Assembly (NCBI GenBank): GCA_050008495.1
Contig: JBEKMN010000005.1
Coordinates: forward strand, 19,944-83,943
Reading direction: 5' to 3'
Origin: CAVROP01 sp050008495
Lineage (GTDB): Bacteria; Acidobacteriota; Terriglobia; UBA7540
Length of the DNA: 64,000 nt
In this document: in pieces, positions 16,242 through 24,932 of the stretch
Layout: the number at the start of each line of letters is the position of its first letter
Position numbering within the stretch: the stretch's first letter is position 1
The notes under the pieces: generated by a model
The model's input: only the letters and a program-made list of their open reading frames with translations
Told to the model about the DNA's origin: nothing
Databases searched by the model: none
Position numbers and translations under genes: made by a program

Positions 16242-17372
16242 CTATCTCAACTTCAAAGTCGTCAGAGCCAGCAGTGCAAAGACCAGAGCGGCGATCCAAA
16301 AGCGCACAATGATCTTTGACTCCTTCCACCCCGCCAGCTCGAAGTGATGATGGATCGGCGCCATCCGGAACACCCGTTTGCCCCGTAACTTAAACGACAT
16401 CACCTGGATGATGACCGAGAGCGCTTCAATCACGAAGATTCCGCCAATGAATGGCAATAGAAGTTCCTGTTTGATAAGCACTGCGACACAGGCGATTGCG
16501 CCGCCCAGCGCCAGAGAACCAACATCGCCCATGAAAATCTCTGCCGGATATGCGTTGTACCAAAGGAACCCCAGACTTGACCCCACCATCGATCCGCAGA
16601 AAATGGTCAGCTCACCGACTCGCGGGAGGTGCTGCAAATCCAGATATTCGGAAAACACGGCATGGCCGGTGACGTAGGTCAGCACGGTCAAGGCCGAGGC
16701 TGCAATGATGACGCACCCTATGGCCAATCCATCCAGGCCATCAGTAAGGTTCACGGCGTTCGAAGAACCCACCACGACCAGGATTACAAAAAGCAGAAAC
16801 GGCATGAAGGCGAACGGGTAGGTCCAGACTCGAGACAGAAAACCGGTAATCAGGAAATCGGGCCGGAAGCGCTTGAAGAAGGGGACGGTCAAGGTTGTCG
16901 AGTAGAAGCCACGCGCCGAAAAGAGAATCAGCGCCACGCCAAACACAAAGCTCACCAGGATCTGGAGCAAGAACTTGGTCCGCCCGGTGAGGCCTAGGTT
17001 CTTATGCTTGCGGACCTTTTGGTAGTCATCCCAGAATCCGATCGCGGCTAAGGCCGCCGTCACCCCCAGAACCAGCCAAATAAAAACGTTACCCAGGTCA
17101 GCCCACAGGAGGGTCGGAACAAAAATGCAGAGATTGATCAGCACGCCGCCCATAGTCGGAGTGCCCGCCTTAGACATGTGGGACTGTGGCCCGTCTTCTC
17201 GAACGTACTGCCCGATCTGAAACCGCTTGAGCATCCGCACAACCCACGGTCCAACCACTAAGCAGAGCAACAAGGCCGTCAGGCTGGCGTAGGCGGTTCG
17301 GAAAGTGATATAGCGAAAGAGATTGAGGATGTGGAATTGGTTGTGAAATTTGATGTAGAGGTAGTAGAACAT
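16242..17372 (-). CDS. mraY: Phospho-MurNAc-pentapeptide transferase MraY
   Basis: A 376-residue polytopic enzyme that transfers phospho-MurNAc-pentapeptide to undecaprenyl phosphate, making lipid I. Diagnostic motifs are SKAGTPTMGGVLI, FWDDYQKVRKHKNLGL, NAVNLTDGLDGLAIG with the catalytic Asp residues, FMGDVGSLALGGAIA and the HHHFELAGWKES loop. Membrane helices span the length. The gene is separated from murF by about 110 bp of GTCGAAAGT-type repeats. Confidence 0.98.
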   Translation of the reverse strand: MFYYLYIKFHNQFHILNLFRYITFRTAYASLTALLLCLVVGPWVVRMLKRFQIGQYVREDGPQSHMSKAGTPTMGGVLINLCIFVPTLLWADLGNVFIWLVLGVTAALAAIGFWDDYQKVRKHKNLGLTGRTKFLLQILVSFVFGVALILFSARGFYSTTLTVPFFKRFRPDFLITGFLSRVWTYPFAFMPFLLFVILVVVGSSNAVNLTDGLDGLAIGCVIIAASALTVLTYVTGHAVFSEYLDLQHLPRVGELTIFCGSMVGSSLGFLWYNAYPAEIFMGDVGSLALGGAIACVAVLIKQELLLPFIGGIFVIEALSVIIQVMSFKLRGKRVFRMAPIHHHFELAGWKESKIIVRFWIAALVFALLALTTLKLR

Positions 17373-17375
17373 GTG

Positions 17376-17514
17376 CGTTCACGGACAAGTCGAGAGTCGA
17401 GAGTCGAAAGTCAAAAGTTACGACTCTCCTTCGCATGACCCTTTAACTCTTGAGTTCTCAATTCCCGGCTTAACCTTTCGACTTTCAACTTTCGACTTTC
17501 GACTTGCTTCGCAG
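17376..17514. repeat. Inverted GTCGAAAGT/ACTTTCGAC repeats between murF and mraY
   Basis: At 17384-17418 the words AGTCGAGAGTCGAAAGTC run forward; at about 17474-17514 the complementary ACTTTCAACTTTCGACTTTC words run back. The second arm extends into murF and encodes its last residues and stop. Confidence 0.75.
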
Positions 17515-18891
17515 TATCTCGACCACAGCTTCCAAGTGCACTCCGCGCGAACCTTTCACTAGGACCACGTCTCCGGGTTCGAGTTGGGACCGGCAGAACT
17601 CTCCCGCCGGAGGCGCATCGGAGAAAAAACATGTCTGTGGGGACGGCATACCGGCCGCCACTGCACCTTCCAGGAAGAACCTCGCATCGCCCTGGACCGC
17701 GATCAACCACGCCAGATCGGCCTCCGCGCACTTGCGGCCGACCTTTTCGTGCAATTTCGGAGACTGCGGACCCAATTCGAGCATCTCCCCGGCGACCACG
17801 ATCCGGCGGCGAGCGCCGGGCCATGCCCGCAGCGTCTCAAGCATGCACTCCAGGGCCTGCGGGTTCGAATTGTAGGAATCGTTGATAATCGTCACGGGTC
17901 CCGGCAGCGTGAAACTCTCTCCCCTTTGCGGCATACTTTGGAATTCGGCCAAAGCTCGGCGCATTTCCCACGCCGGGATTTCGAACTCCGAGGCCACGGC
18001 GATGGCGGCCAGTGCATTCTGGATGTTGTGGCGTCCCGGGGCGGGGAGCAGAAAATCGCAATCCAAGTTCGGCCCCACCACCCGGAACTCGCTACCGATT
18101 CCTTGGCCGGGCCTGACCCAGAGGGCTTGAAAGTCCGCGCCGGATTCCATTCCGAATGTAACCACTTGCCCCTCAAAACCCTCCGCGAATTTCCGGACGC
18201 GGGGATCATCGCTGTTCAAGACGGCAGTGGGTGGTCCGCCGCGAGACGAGAGGTTTTCGACTAGTTCTCGCTTTGCTTGGGCGATGGAATCCACGGAATC
18301 GAAGAACTCCAGATGTGCGGGGGCGACGTTCGTCACCACGCCGGTCTCTGGCTCAGCGATCAATGCCAAATGCGCAATCTCGCCGGCGGCCGACATGGCG
18401 AATTCCACTACCGCGATCTCGTGCTCGGGCTCGAGTTCCAACAGGGTTAGCGGCAGGCCGTAGTGGTTATTCAAGTTTCCGGCCGACCGATGCACTACGA
18501 AGCACCGGCCCAGCAGAGCGGCGATCATCTCCTTCGTGGTGCTCTTTCCGGTGCTGCCGGTCACTGCGATCAGGGGCCGCCCCCACTTGCGGCGTACGGC
18601 CCGTGCCAAACTCTGGAGAGCCTCGAGTGGACTCTCGATTGGGACGAGGGCCGGCCGGAGGGCCGGCGGCGCCTGGTCAAAAAAAACCTTCTCGACCACC
18701 GCTCCGGCAGCCTTGCTCTCAATAACCTGGGCAACGAACTCGTGCCCATCGAACCGTGGCCCCCGCATCGCAAAAAAGAGCTGACCCGGAGCAATCGAGC
18801 GGGAGTCCAGCGAATACCCCGTCACCATTCGTTCCGGGACGCCGCACCGGGAATGAAGCAGTGTCGCGATGTCGCCTACGGTGAGTCTCAT
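17485..18891 (-). CDS. murF: UDP-MurNAc-tripeptide--D-Ala-D-Ala ligase
   Basis: A 468-residue Mur ligase that adds the D-Ala-D-Ala dipeptide. It has the P-loop AVTGSTGKSTTKEM near 110-123, ATP/Mg motif SAGNLNNHYGLPLTLL, and INDSYNSNPQALECML in the C-terminal part. The final residues SKSKVES are encoded by a GTCGAAAGT repeat that fills the space to mraY, so the native C-terminus seems to have been replaced by repeat sequence. It lies about 50 bp after murE. Confidence 0.96.
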   Translation of the reverse strand: MRLTVGDIATLLHSRCGVPERMVTGYSLDSRSIAPGQLFFAMRGPRFDGHEFVAQVIESKAAGAVVEKVFFDQAPPALRPALVPIESPLEALQSLARAVRRKWGRPLIAVTGSTGKSTTKEMIAALLGRCFVVHRSAGNLNNHYGLPLTLLELEPEHEIAVVEFAMSAAGEIAHLALIAEPETGVVTNVAPAHLEFFDSVDSIAQAKRELVENLSSRGGPPTAVLNSDDPRVRKFAEGFEGQVVTFGMESGADFQALWVRPGQGIGSEFRVVGPNLDCDFLLPAPGRHNIQNALAAIAVASEFEIPAWEMRRALAEFQSMPQRGESFTLPGPVTIINDSYNSNPQALECMLETLRAWPGARRRIVVAGEMLELGPQSPKLHEKVGRKCAEADLAWLIAVQGDARFFLEGAVAAGMPSPQTCFFSDAPPAGEFCRSQLEPGDVVLVKGSRGVHLEAVVEILRSKSKVES

Positions 18892-18940
18892 TCGTTCTCA
18901 AGGCCTACAGGCCCGTGTCATCCCCAGCGGAGCCGCTATG

Positions 18941-20419
18941 TCATTCCGGTGTTTGATAGCCCATTTCACTCAGCACTCTTCGGGCTACATCACGATCATC
19001 GAATGGAATTGGCCCGTCTTTCAGTATCTGGTACGTCTCGTGTCCCTTTCCCGCCAAGACGACCACATCTCCTTCGCGGGATTCTTCGAGAGCCTTGCGG
19101 ATGGCTTTTTCCCGATCCACTTCGGCCCAATAAGGCTTACCGGCCTTCTGTAAGCCGACCAGGGCATCATTCATGATCAGCAGCGGGTCTTCGCTGCGGG
19201 GATTATCCGAGGTGAGTACGGCAAGATCGCTTAGGGAACCCACCGCCTCGCCCATCATGGGCCGTTTAGCGCGATCTCGCTCGCCTCCGCACCCAAAAAC
19301 CACGATGAGCCGGTTGCGTGTGAGTTCGCGCGCCGTACTCAAGACATTCCGCAAAGCGTCATCGGTGTGCGCGTAATCCACCACGACGAGGAAGGACTGG
19401 CCTTCGTCGATCCGCTCGAAGCGCCCCGGAACCGCTTTCAGATTCCTCAGTCCCTCTTCGATCTTCTCAAGCGGAATGCCGTAGGCAAGGGAGGCTGCGG
19501 TAGCGGCGAGGATATTTGCCAGGTTGGCCCGGCCCACCAGTGAGGACGCAAGCTCCAGTCTGCCGGCCGGGGTCATGATCGTGCCCTCCAGCCCGTTGTG
19601 CCGGCTGTCGAGACGTTTCACTTTGACCTGGGCATTCGAGTTCATGCCGTAGGTCAACTGCCGTGAACCGCGCAGGTCAAGAAGCTTCTTGCCCCAAGGG
19701 TCATCGATGTTAATCACCGCAGAGGCCGGCGGAGCAGTGCCAAGACCCTCGAACAAACGACGCTTGGCTTCGAAGTAGTGCTCGAAGTCCTTGTGATAAT
19801 CTAAGTGGTCGCGGGTCAAATTGGTGAACACGGCCACGTAGTACGGGAACCCCCAAACCCGCTCCTGAGCCAGCGCATGCGACGAGACCTCCATTACTGC
19901 GCCGTCGCCCCCAACTTCGACAGTCTGGGCGAGGTAAGACCACATGTCCAACGACTCCGGTGTGGTGTTGAGGGCGGGCAGCACACGGCCGCCAACTCGG
20001 TACTCAATAGTCCCGAATAGGCCGGTGCGAATTCCCGCTGCGCGCAGAATGCTATCCATCAGAAAGGCTGTGGTCGTCTTTCCGTTTGTGCCGGTGATTC
20101 CTACGAGTTTCAGGTGTAGATCAGGCAGGCCATAGAAGCGGCGTCCGGCTGTCGAGAGCGCCCGGCGGATCTGAGGGACTCGCACCCAGTGCGATGCCAG
20201 TTCGCCAGGAGGTTGACGCTCGCTGACCACGGCTGTTGCACCCCGGTTGAGCGCTTGGGGGATAAATATATGCCCGTCTGCTTTCTCCCCCTGAATCGCA
20301 AAGAAAAGACTTCCCCGCTGCACTTGGCGAGAATCGTAAGCTAAAGAGGTAACTTCGCCTTCGGCTTCCAGGCCTATGTCGAGGCCATCCAGCCCTCGCA
20401 ACAACTCGTTCAGTTTCAT
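18941..20419 (-). CDS. murE: UDP-MurNAc-L-Ala-D-Glu--meso-DAP ligase
   Basis: A 492-residue Mur ligase that adds the third amino acid. The P-loop GITGTNGKTTT is at 107-117. The motif DNPR at 405-408 is the known signature for meso-diaminopimelate as substrate, as opposed to lysine-type enzymes, so the wall should be DAP-type. Other family motifs are TTPESLD, NLTRDHLDYH and VVVDYAHTDDAL. It starts 17 bp after the ftsI stop. Confidence 0.97.
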   Translation of the reverse strand: MKLNELLRGLDGLDIGLEAEGEVTSLAYDSRQVQRGSLFFAIQGEKADGHIFIPQALNRGATAVVSERQPPGELASHWVRVPQIRRALSTAGRRFYGLPDLHLKLVGITGTNGKTTTAFLMDSILRAAGIRTGLFGTIEYRVGGRVLPALNTTPESLDMWSYLAQTVEVGGDGAVMEVSSHALAQERVWGFPYYVAVFTNLTRDHLDYHKDFEHYFEAKRRLFEGLGTAPPASAVINIDDPWGKKLLDLRGSRQLTYGMNSNAQVKVKRLDSRHNGLEGTIMTPAGRLELASSLVGRANLANILAATAASLAYGIPLEKIEEGLRNLKAVPGRFERIDEGQSFLVVVDYAHTDDALRNVLSTARELTRNRLIVVFGCGGERDRAKRPMMGEAVGSLSDLAVLTSDNPRSEDPLLIMNDALVGLQKAGKPYWAEVDREKAIRKALEESREGDVVVLAGKGHETYQILKDGPIPFDDRDVARRVLSEMGYQTPE

Positions 20420-20436
20420 TGCCCACTCGCATTATA

Positions 20437-22545
20437 TCACTGCGCGAATCTTGACAGCCTTACCACCAATCTTGTTCCCGGCGCTACCTGCGAACGCGCA
20501 GGGATGCTCTGTTCGACGGCCAATCCGCTGCCCAGAAGACTCAGCTCCAGGCCCAACTTCTGGCACTCCTGGGCGACATTGCGTGCTGCCAGCCCGGAGA
20601 AGTCCGGCACGCTGACATGAGGGCCGTTGTCCAATAACACGGTAGGGGGCGTGGCAGCCGCCTCCGGCTCTTGGTCGATCGAAACTCGGGCCGGCTCAGT
20701 CGTCGAGAACGATGCGGTCTGAACGGGTGAAGTGGCAGCTTCTCGGTGCCCCGTGTCCTGAAGAAGGCTCCCGTTGAGGTTTCCGAGTTTCTGGCCCGGA
20801 ATCCCAGCGGGCGTTGAGGCTATGTATTGCGGCCTTGGGGCGGGACTGTCTTGCGGAACGTTCAGGTATCCTAGAGTCTGCTCTGCGATGGACTTGAACA
20901 CCGGGGCTGCCACATCCGTCCCGTAAATTGCTCCCACCGGCGTGTCGATAACCACCAGAATGGTTACCGCCGGTTTCCCGACAGGAGCGAAGCCGACAAA
21001 CGAGGCCACATAGTGTGAATGGGAGTAGGCGCGGGAAGGATCGATCTTCTGCGCCGTTCCAGTTTTGCCGGCAGACGTATAGCCCGTGAGTTGCGCCGGC
21101 TTGCCGGTTCCCCTTTGCACTACGGCCGTGAGGAACTCTTTCATGAGGTTTGCCGTCCGTTCGCTGATCACGCGGTGACCCGGAACCGGAGGCATGGGGT
21201 CGTGGACCTGACCAAGGCAGAGGTCACGGAGTATGCGCGGCTCGAACAACACTCCCCCGTTGGCCACCGCGGAGTACGCGCTGATGAGTTGAACAGCCGT
21301 CACTCCAACTTCCTGCCCCATCGACATTTCGCCGATTGATAATCCTGACCAGTAGGTGGGAGACTTTAGCAGTCCGTGTTCCTCTCCCGGGAGTTCGACG
21401 CCCGTCTTTTCACCAAATCCGAAGCTGCGGATATACTTGTAGAGCCGTTCTTGTCCCAACCGCATCCCCAGCTTGATGGCGCCCACGTCGCTGGAATTCA
21501 CCAGCACGTCCTGCACTGTCAGCGCCCCGAAGCGTTTGTGATCGTGAATGACGTGGCCCGCAAGGACGATGCTTCCCATCTGGCAGTCGATGATTTCCTC
21601 AGGCCTCGCCAGTTTCTCTTCCAGGACGGCTGACAGCGTAACCAGCTTAAAGGTAGAGCCGGGCTCGTACACCCACGCCACGCCGCGGTTTTCCAGAGCG
21701 CCGGTAGGGCTCCTGGAGAATTGATTGGGATCGAAGGTGGGCCGGCTGGCCATGGCCAGAATTTCACCTGTATTAGGATTCTGGACCACGACCACGCCGC
21801 CCGCAGCGTGCCATTTCTCCACCGCTGCCGCTAAGCCCTTCTCCGCGAAATACTGGATTTTTTCGTCCAAGGTCAGAACAACATTCTTGCCCGGCGCCCC
21901 TGCCCACTCCGTGGATTGAAATGACTTGCGCCTGGCATCCGTGGCCACCAGCACGCGGCCCGGGCGCCCCCGAATGATTTTGTCCATGCCGTACTCGAGG
22001 CCCGCCAGGCCCTTGTCATCCAAACCCACGTAGCCCACGATGTGGGATGCCAGATCGTCTTTGGGGTAAAAGCGCTTGCTCTCCGGCTGGAAGTAGATTC
22101 CTTTCAGGTTCAGCTCGCGGACGCGATTGGCTTCCTCGGGAGCGACCTTCCTTTTCACCCAGCAAAACGAACGAGAGTTTCTGAGCCGGCCCAGCAACTC
22201 CTGCGCGTCGAGGCCCAAGGCCGGCGCGAGTAAATCAGCCGCACTTTTGGGCTCCGTCATTTCACTAGGATCCGCAAAGATGGAATCCACGGCCAGGCTC
22301 ATGGCCAGTGGATTCATCTGCCGATCGTAGATCTCGCCGCGGCGGGGCGCGATTTCAATCACGTGTTGTTGCTGGCGCTGGGCTTTCGCCAGGAGATCGG
22401 CATAATCAATAACTTGGAGGTGGTAAAGTCGGGCAGCCAGGCCGAACATCCAGAAAACCAGCAAGCCACCCAAGATCAGATCGCGTTTCGTGGGGTGGGA
22501 CTTACAGTTTTTTTTCGGCTGCGAGTGGCTTATGCGTAGCGCCAT
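20437..22545 (-). CDS. ftsI: Septal transpeptidase FtsI/PBP3-type with C-terminal PASTA domain
   Basis: A 702-residue class B penicillin-binding protein. One membrane helix lies near 24-42, then the PBP dimerisation domain with RRGEIYDR, and the transpeptidase domain with Ser297 in STFK, SSD at 351-353 in place of the usual SxN, and KTG at 494-496. Residues from about 631 to the end resemble a PASTA repeat (VSVPDFSGLAARNVAQECQK). It cross-links peptidoglycan at the septum together with FtsW. I chose the ATG at 22545; in-frame codons upstream overlap ftsL. The SxN motif reading SSD is worth noting but occurs near the right position. Confidence 0.95.
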   Translation of the reverse strand: MALRISHSQPKKNCKSHPTKRDLILGGLLVFWMFGLAARLYHLQVIDYADLLAKAQRQQQHVIEIAPRRGEIYDRQMNPLAMSLAVDSIFADPSEMTEPKSAADLLAPALGLDAQELLGRLRNSRSFCWVKRKVAPEEANRVRELNLKGIYFQPESKRFYPKDDLASHIVGYVGLDDKGLAGLEYGMDKIIRGRPGRVLVATDARRKSFQSTEWAGAPGKNVVLTLDEKIQYFAEKGLAAAVEKWHAAGGVVVVQNPNTGEILAMASRPTFDPNQFSRSPTGALENRGVAWVYEPGSTFKLVTLSAVLEEKLARPEEIIDCQMGSIVLAGHVIHDHKRFGALTVQDVLVNSSDVGAIKLGMRLGQERLYKYIRSFGFGEKTGVELPGEEHGLLKSPTYWSGLSIGEMSMGQEVGVTAVQLISAYSAVANGGVLFEPRILRDLCLGQVHDPMPPVPGHRVISERTANLMKEFLTAVVQRGTGKPAQLTGYTSAGKTGTAQKIDPSRAYSHSHYVASFVGFAPVGKPAVTILVVIDTPVGAIYGTDVAAPVFKSIAEQTLGYLNVPQDSPAPRPQYIASTPAGIPGQKLGNLNGSLLQDTGHREAATSPVQTASFSTTEPARVSIDQEPEAAATPPTVLLDNGPHVSVPDFSGLAARNVAQECQKLGLELSLLGSGLAVEQSIPARSQVAPGTRLVVRLSRFAQ

Positions 22546-22616
22546 GAGACTATAGCCCGCTCGGAATACCGCGCCGAGGATGGGGAGATGCAAGCAACCT
22601 GCACGCTTTCCGGAGT

Positions 22617-23042
22617 CTACTGTGCCGGCTCGCTCGCCCCGCTCCACTGTATGACTTGTTTCGGGCTGGGCGAGACCATGCCAAGACTCACGGCCAAGGC
22701 TGCGATTCTTTGCGGATCAGCCAGCTTGGCCTGTGAAAGCCTCAATTGATGATTCCATTCCTGCTGCTTGGCGTACTCCATCTTCAACCCTTGAATCTCG
22801 TACCCGTCCTGCACACACTGCAAATGCTGCCACGAGAAAAGCAAACCGAGGACAAAGGCCAGCACCACCAACACGACCAGCTTGCAGTACTCACGCCACT
22901 TCCCCAAAGCCGCCTCCCGCACCAGACGGGAGTTGTCAATGTGCTTGGTGTAGTAGATCTCGGGGAAACTCGCACGGCCTGCCGCCAATCCGTTTATCGG
23001 ACGCCGCCTTAGCTTCGGCAATGTGACTGCCGCTGTCGCCAT
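22617..23042 (-). CDS. ftsL: FtsL-like division protein
   Basis: A 141-residue bitopic protein between rsmH and ftsI, the standard ftsL position. A basic N-terminus of about 50 residues is followed by one membrane helix (LVVLVVLAFVLGLLFSW, about 55-71) and then a helical segment likely to form a coiled coil (QGLKMEYAKQQEWNHQLRLSQAKL). DPQRIAALAVSLGMVSPSPKQV matches the FtsL/DivIC tail pattern. Sequence identity in this family is low, so position and topology carry the call. Confidence 0.85.
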   Translation of the reverse strand: MATAAVTLPKLRRRPINGLAAGRASFPEIYYTKHIDNSRLVREAALGKWREYCKLVVLVVLAFVLGLLFSWQHLQCVQDGYEIQGLKMEYAKQQEWNHQLRLSQAKLADPQRIAALAVSLGMVSPSPKQVIQWSGASEPAQ

Positions 23043-23191
23043 ATTCCAGACCCCGGGGGCTCATGAGCAGGAGGCGGAAGCTTAAGCCCCTGCCGCATCT
23101 TGCCCCCTTCCTCCTTTCCGATGAATGCCCGTATCTCCGGTCGCTCGCTGCGGCCCCAAAAGTGGTTCTGGGCAGTTCCCAACCCTTGGAA

Positions 23192-24073
23192 TTACCCTGC
23201 ACACCGTTCCGCCGCCCGCAGCTTCGCGCTGCGCGAGCGCGGGTTAGCAGCTATTTCTTCTTCGCTCGGACGCACCACTCGCCGCGTCAGGATCCTGGCC
23301 CGCCCTTCCCGCTGCCAGGCTTTAAACGCCCATTTTACTAGCCTATCTTCAAGAGAATGAAAACTCAGGATCACCACTCGCCCGCCCGGCTTGAGCACCT
23401 CCAGCGCCTGAGCGAGCAGCGACTCCAGGCACTCCAGTTCCCGGTTCACCGCCATCCGCAGCGCCTGGAAAGTGCGGGTGGCCGGATGAATGTGGCGGAG
23501 GGCCGTCCGGGAGGGGATCGCTCGCGTCACCACCTGCGCCAGCTCGGTGGTTGATCGAAACGGACGGCCCTTCACAATCGCTCGCGCGACTCGGCGCGAG
23601 TGGCGCTCTTCCCCAAGCTTGAAGATTACATCGGCCAGTTCCTGCTCACTCATCTCGTTCACCAGGTCTGCCGCATTGGGTCCTGAATTCGGACCCATCT
23701 GCATGTCGAGAGGCCCTGCCGTGCTGAAGGAGAACCCGCGCGATGCGTCTTCGAGCTGCATCGTGCTCATGCCCAGGTCAGCCAGAAGGCCGTCGGCAGG
23801 CGAAAACCCCCTGGCCGCGTAGAGGTCGTTGATTTGTGCGAAGTTCCCAGGCATCGTGATCAGCTTTTCCCCAAACTGCTTCAGCCGCTCCCCGGCGAAA
23901 GCGAGCGCCGCCGGGTCGCGGTCGATTCCGATCAGTTTCCCTTTGTCCAGACGCCGAAGAATCTCTTCGGCATGGCCCCCTGCCCCCAGGGTCGCGTCAA
24001 TGTAATATCCGTCAGGCTGCACATTCAGAATCTCGATCGCCTCTCGCCAGAGCACCGGCACATGCGCGCGCAT
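23192..24073 (-). CDS. rsmH: 16S rRNA (cytosine-1402-N4)-methyltransferase RsmH
   Basis: A 293-residue SAM-dependent methyltransferase (MraW) that modifies C1402 of 16S rRNA. It opens with HVPVLWREAIEIL and has the SAM-binding motif DATLGAGGHAEEIL at about 26-39, DGLLADLGMSTMQLEDASRGFSF, and the typical ending region VVILSFHSLEDRLVKWAF. It starts 4 bp after the mraZ stop, the usual gene pair at the head of a dcw cluster. Confidence 0.97.
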   Translation of the reverse strand: MRAHVPVLWREAIEILNVQPDGYYIDATLGAGGHAEEILRRLDKGKLIGIDRDPAALAFAGERLKQFGEKLITMPGNFAQINDLYAARGFSPADGLLADLGMSTMQLEDASRGFSFSTAGPLDMQMGPNSGPNAADLVNEMSEQELADVIFKLGEERHSRRVARAIVKGRPFRSTTELAQVVTRAIPSRTALRHIHPATRTFQALRMAVNRELECLESLLAQALEVLKPGGRVVILSFHSLEDRLVKWAFKAWQREGRARILTRRVVRPSEEEIAANPRSRSAKLRAAERCAG

Positions 24074-24077
24074 CGGG

Positions 24078-24518
24078 CTAGATCCCTAAATCGCTCAAGG
24101 CCTTCATGTCCTCGTCGGTGAACGGCTCCTTCTCCATGTGCTCGACATACCGCTGCTTGTTCCAAACCTCGAGATAGTTCAAATGACCGAGCACCGCGAC
24201 TTCACCTTGCATGCTGGCCGATTCCCGCAGTAAAGCGGGGACGAGAATTCTCCCTTGACTATCGGTGTGAGCGGCCTGACCATAGTAGTTGGTTCTGTCC
24301 AGGAACTTTTTCACTGACTTATTCATGGAGGGCTGCTGCTTCAACTTCTCCTCGAGCTTCAGCCACTCCTGAAAGGGGTAGATCCGTACTGATTGACCAT
24401 CATGACTAGTAACGTAGAAATCGGTGGCGTGGATGTCGTCCAGAACGGCCTTGATGGCGGCCGGGATTTTCAATCGGCCTTTGCCATCGACGGTCGCGGG
24501 ATAATTGCCACGGAACAT
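24078..24518 (-). CDS. mraZ: Transcriptional regulator MraZ
   Basis: A 146-residue protein with two SpoVT/AbrB-type domains, each with the D-x-x-x-R core: YPATVDGKGRLKIPAAIK at about 5-22 and HTDSQGRILVPALLRE at about 83-98. MraZ represses its own dcw operon by binding short repeats before the gene, which fits the boxes at 24567-24600. I chose the ATG at 24518, as MraZ starts MFRGNYPATVD. Confidence 0.96.
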   Translation of the reverse strand: MFRGNYPATVDGKGRLKIPAAIKAVLDDIHATDFYVTSHDGQSVRIYPFQEWLKLEEKLKQQPSMNKSVKKFLDRTNYYGQAAHTDSQGRILVPALLRESASMQGEVAVLGHLNYLEVWNKQRYVEHMEKEPFTDEDMKALSDLGI

Positions 24519-24566
24519 GCGGAATCCCGAAAAGCCACTGGGCGTAGGGGGCCCGACCCCTGAGCA

Positions 24567-24600
24567 CCACTTTTTTCCACTGCTGACTACTCTGCTCCAC
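24567..24600 (-). promoter_or_regulatory. MraZ operator: GTGG boxes at exact 10-bp spacing
   Basis: On the minus strand GTGGA, GTAGT, GTGGA and GTGGT start at 24600, 24590, 24580 and 24570, one helical turn apart. Known MraZ sites are GTGG-like boxes with the same 10-bp spacing. They lie directly after the -10 element, where a bound MraZ would block transcription. Confidence 0.7.
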
Positions 24601-24601
24601 A

Positions 24602-24630
24602 AACATACGTTTTCGTCCCTTTCTTGTCAA
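24602..24630 (-). promoter_or_regulatory. Sigma-70-type promoter of the dcw operon
   Basis: On the minus strand a perfect TTGACA -35 (24630-24625), a 17-bp spacer and a TATGTT -10 (24607-24602). Transcription should start near 24595, within the MraZ boxes. Confidence 0.75.
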
Positions 24631-24639
24631 GGATTTTTT

Positions 24640-24932
24640 CGACTTCGACTACTTTTTTCTGACAACTCGCCGGAATTTATGTAAGTCTTTTAGAGTCATA
24701 ATGATAGATTCTAAAACGATTCCCAATTTGCAGAATGGGAGTAGCCGTTAGTACTACCTTATGGCAAAATCCTGCGTGGTAAGTAGCAGAAGGCAAACGG
24801 CGTCAGCATTTTTCTGCGGGGCGCTGGCGGTTGTCTCCACGCGTCCGCAACGGCCGCCCGTAGACAGTTCGCTGAGCGCAGCAAGTTTGCATGTTTAAGT
24901 CGAAACGAATCCACATCTCGAGGAAGGCTAAA
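24640..24932. other. Intergenic region between divergent mraZ and fucosidase
   Basis: Noticeably more AT-rich than its surroundings around 24650-24780. I see no gene and no clear promoter for the fucosidase. Confidence 0.5.
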
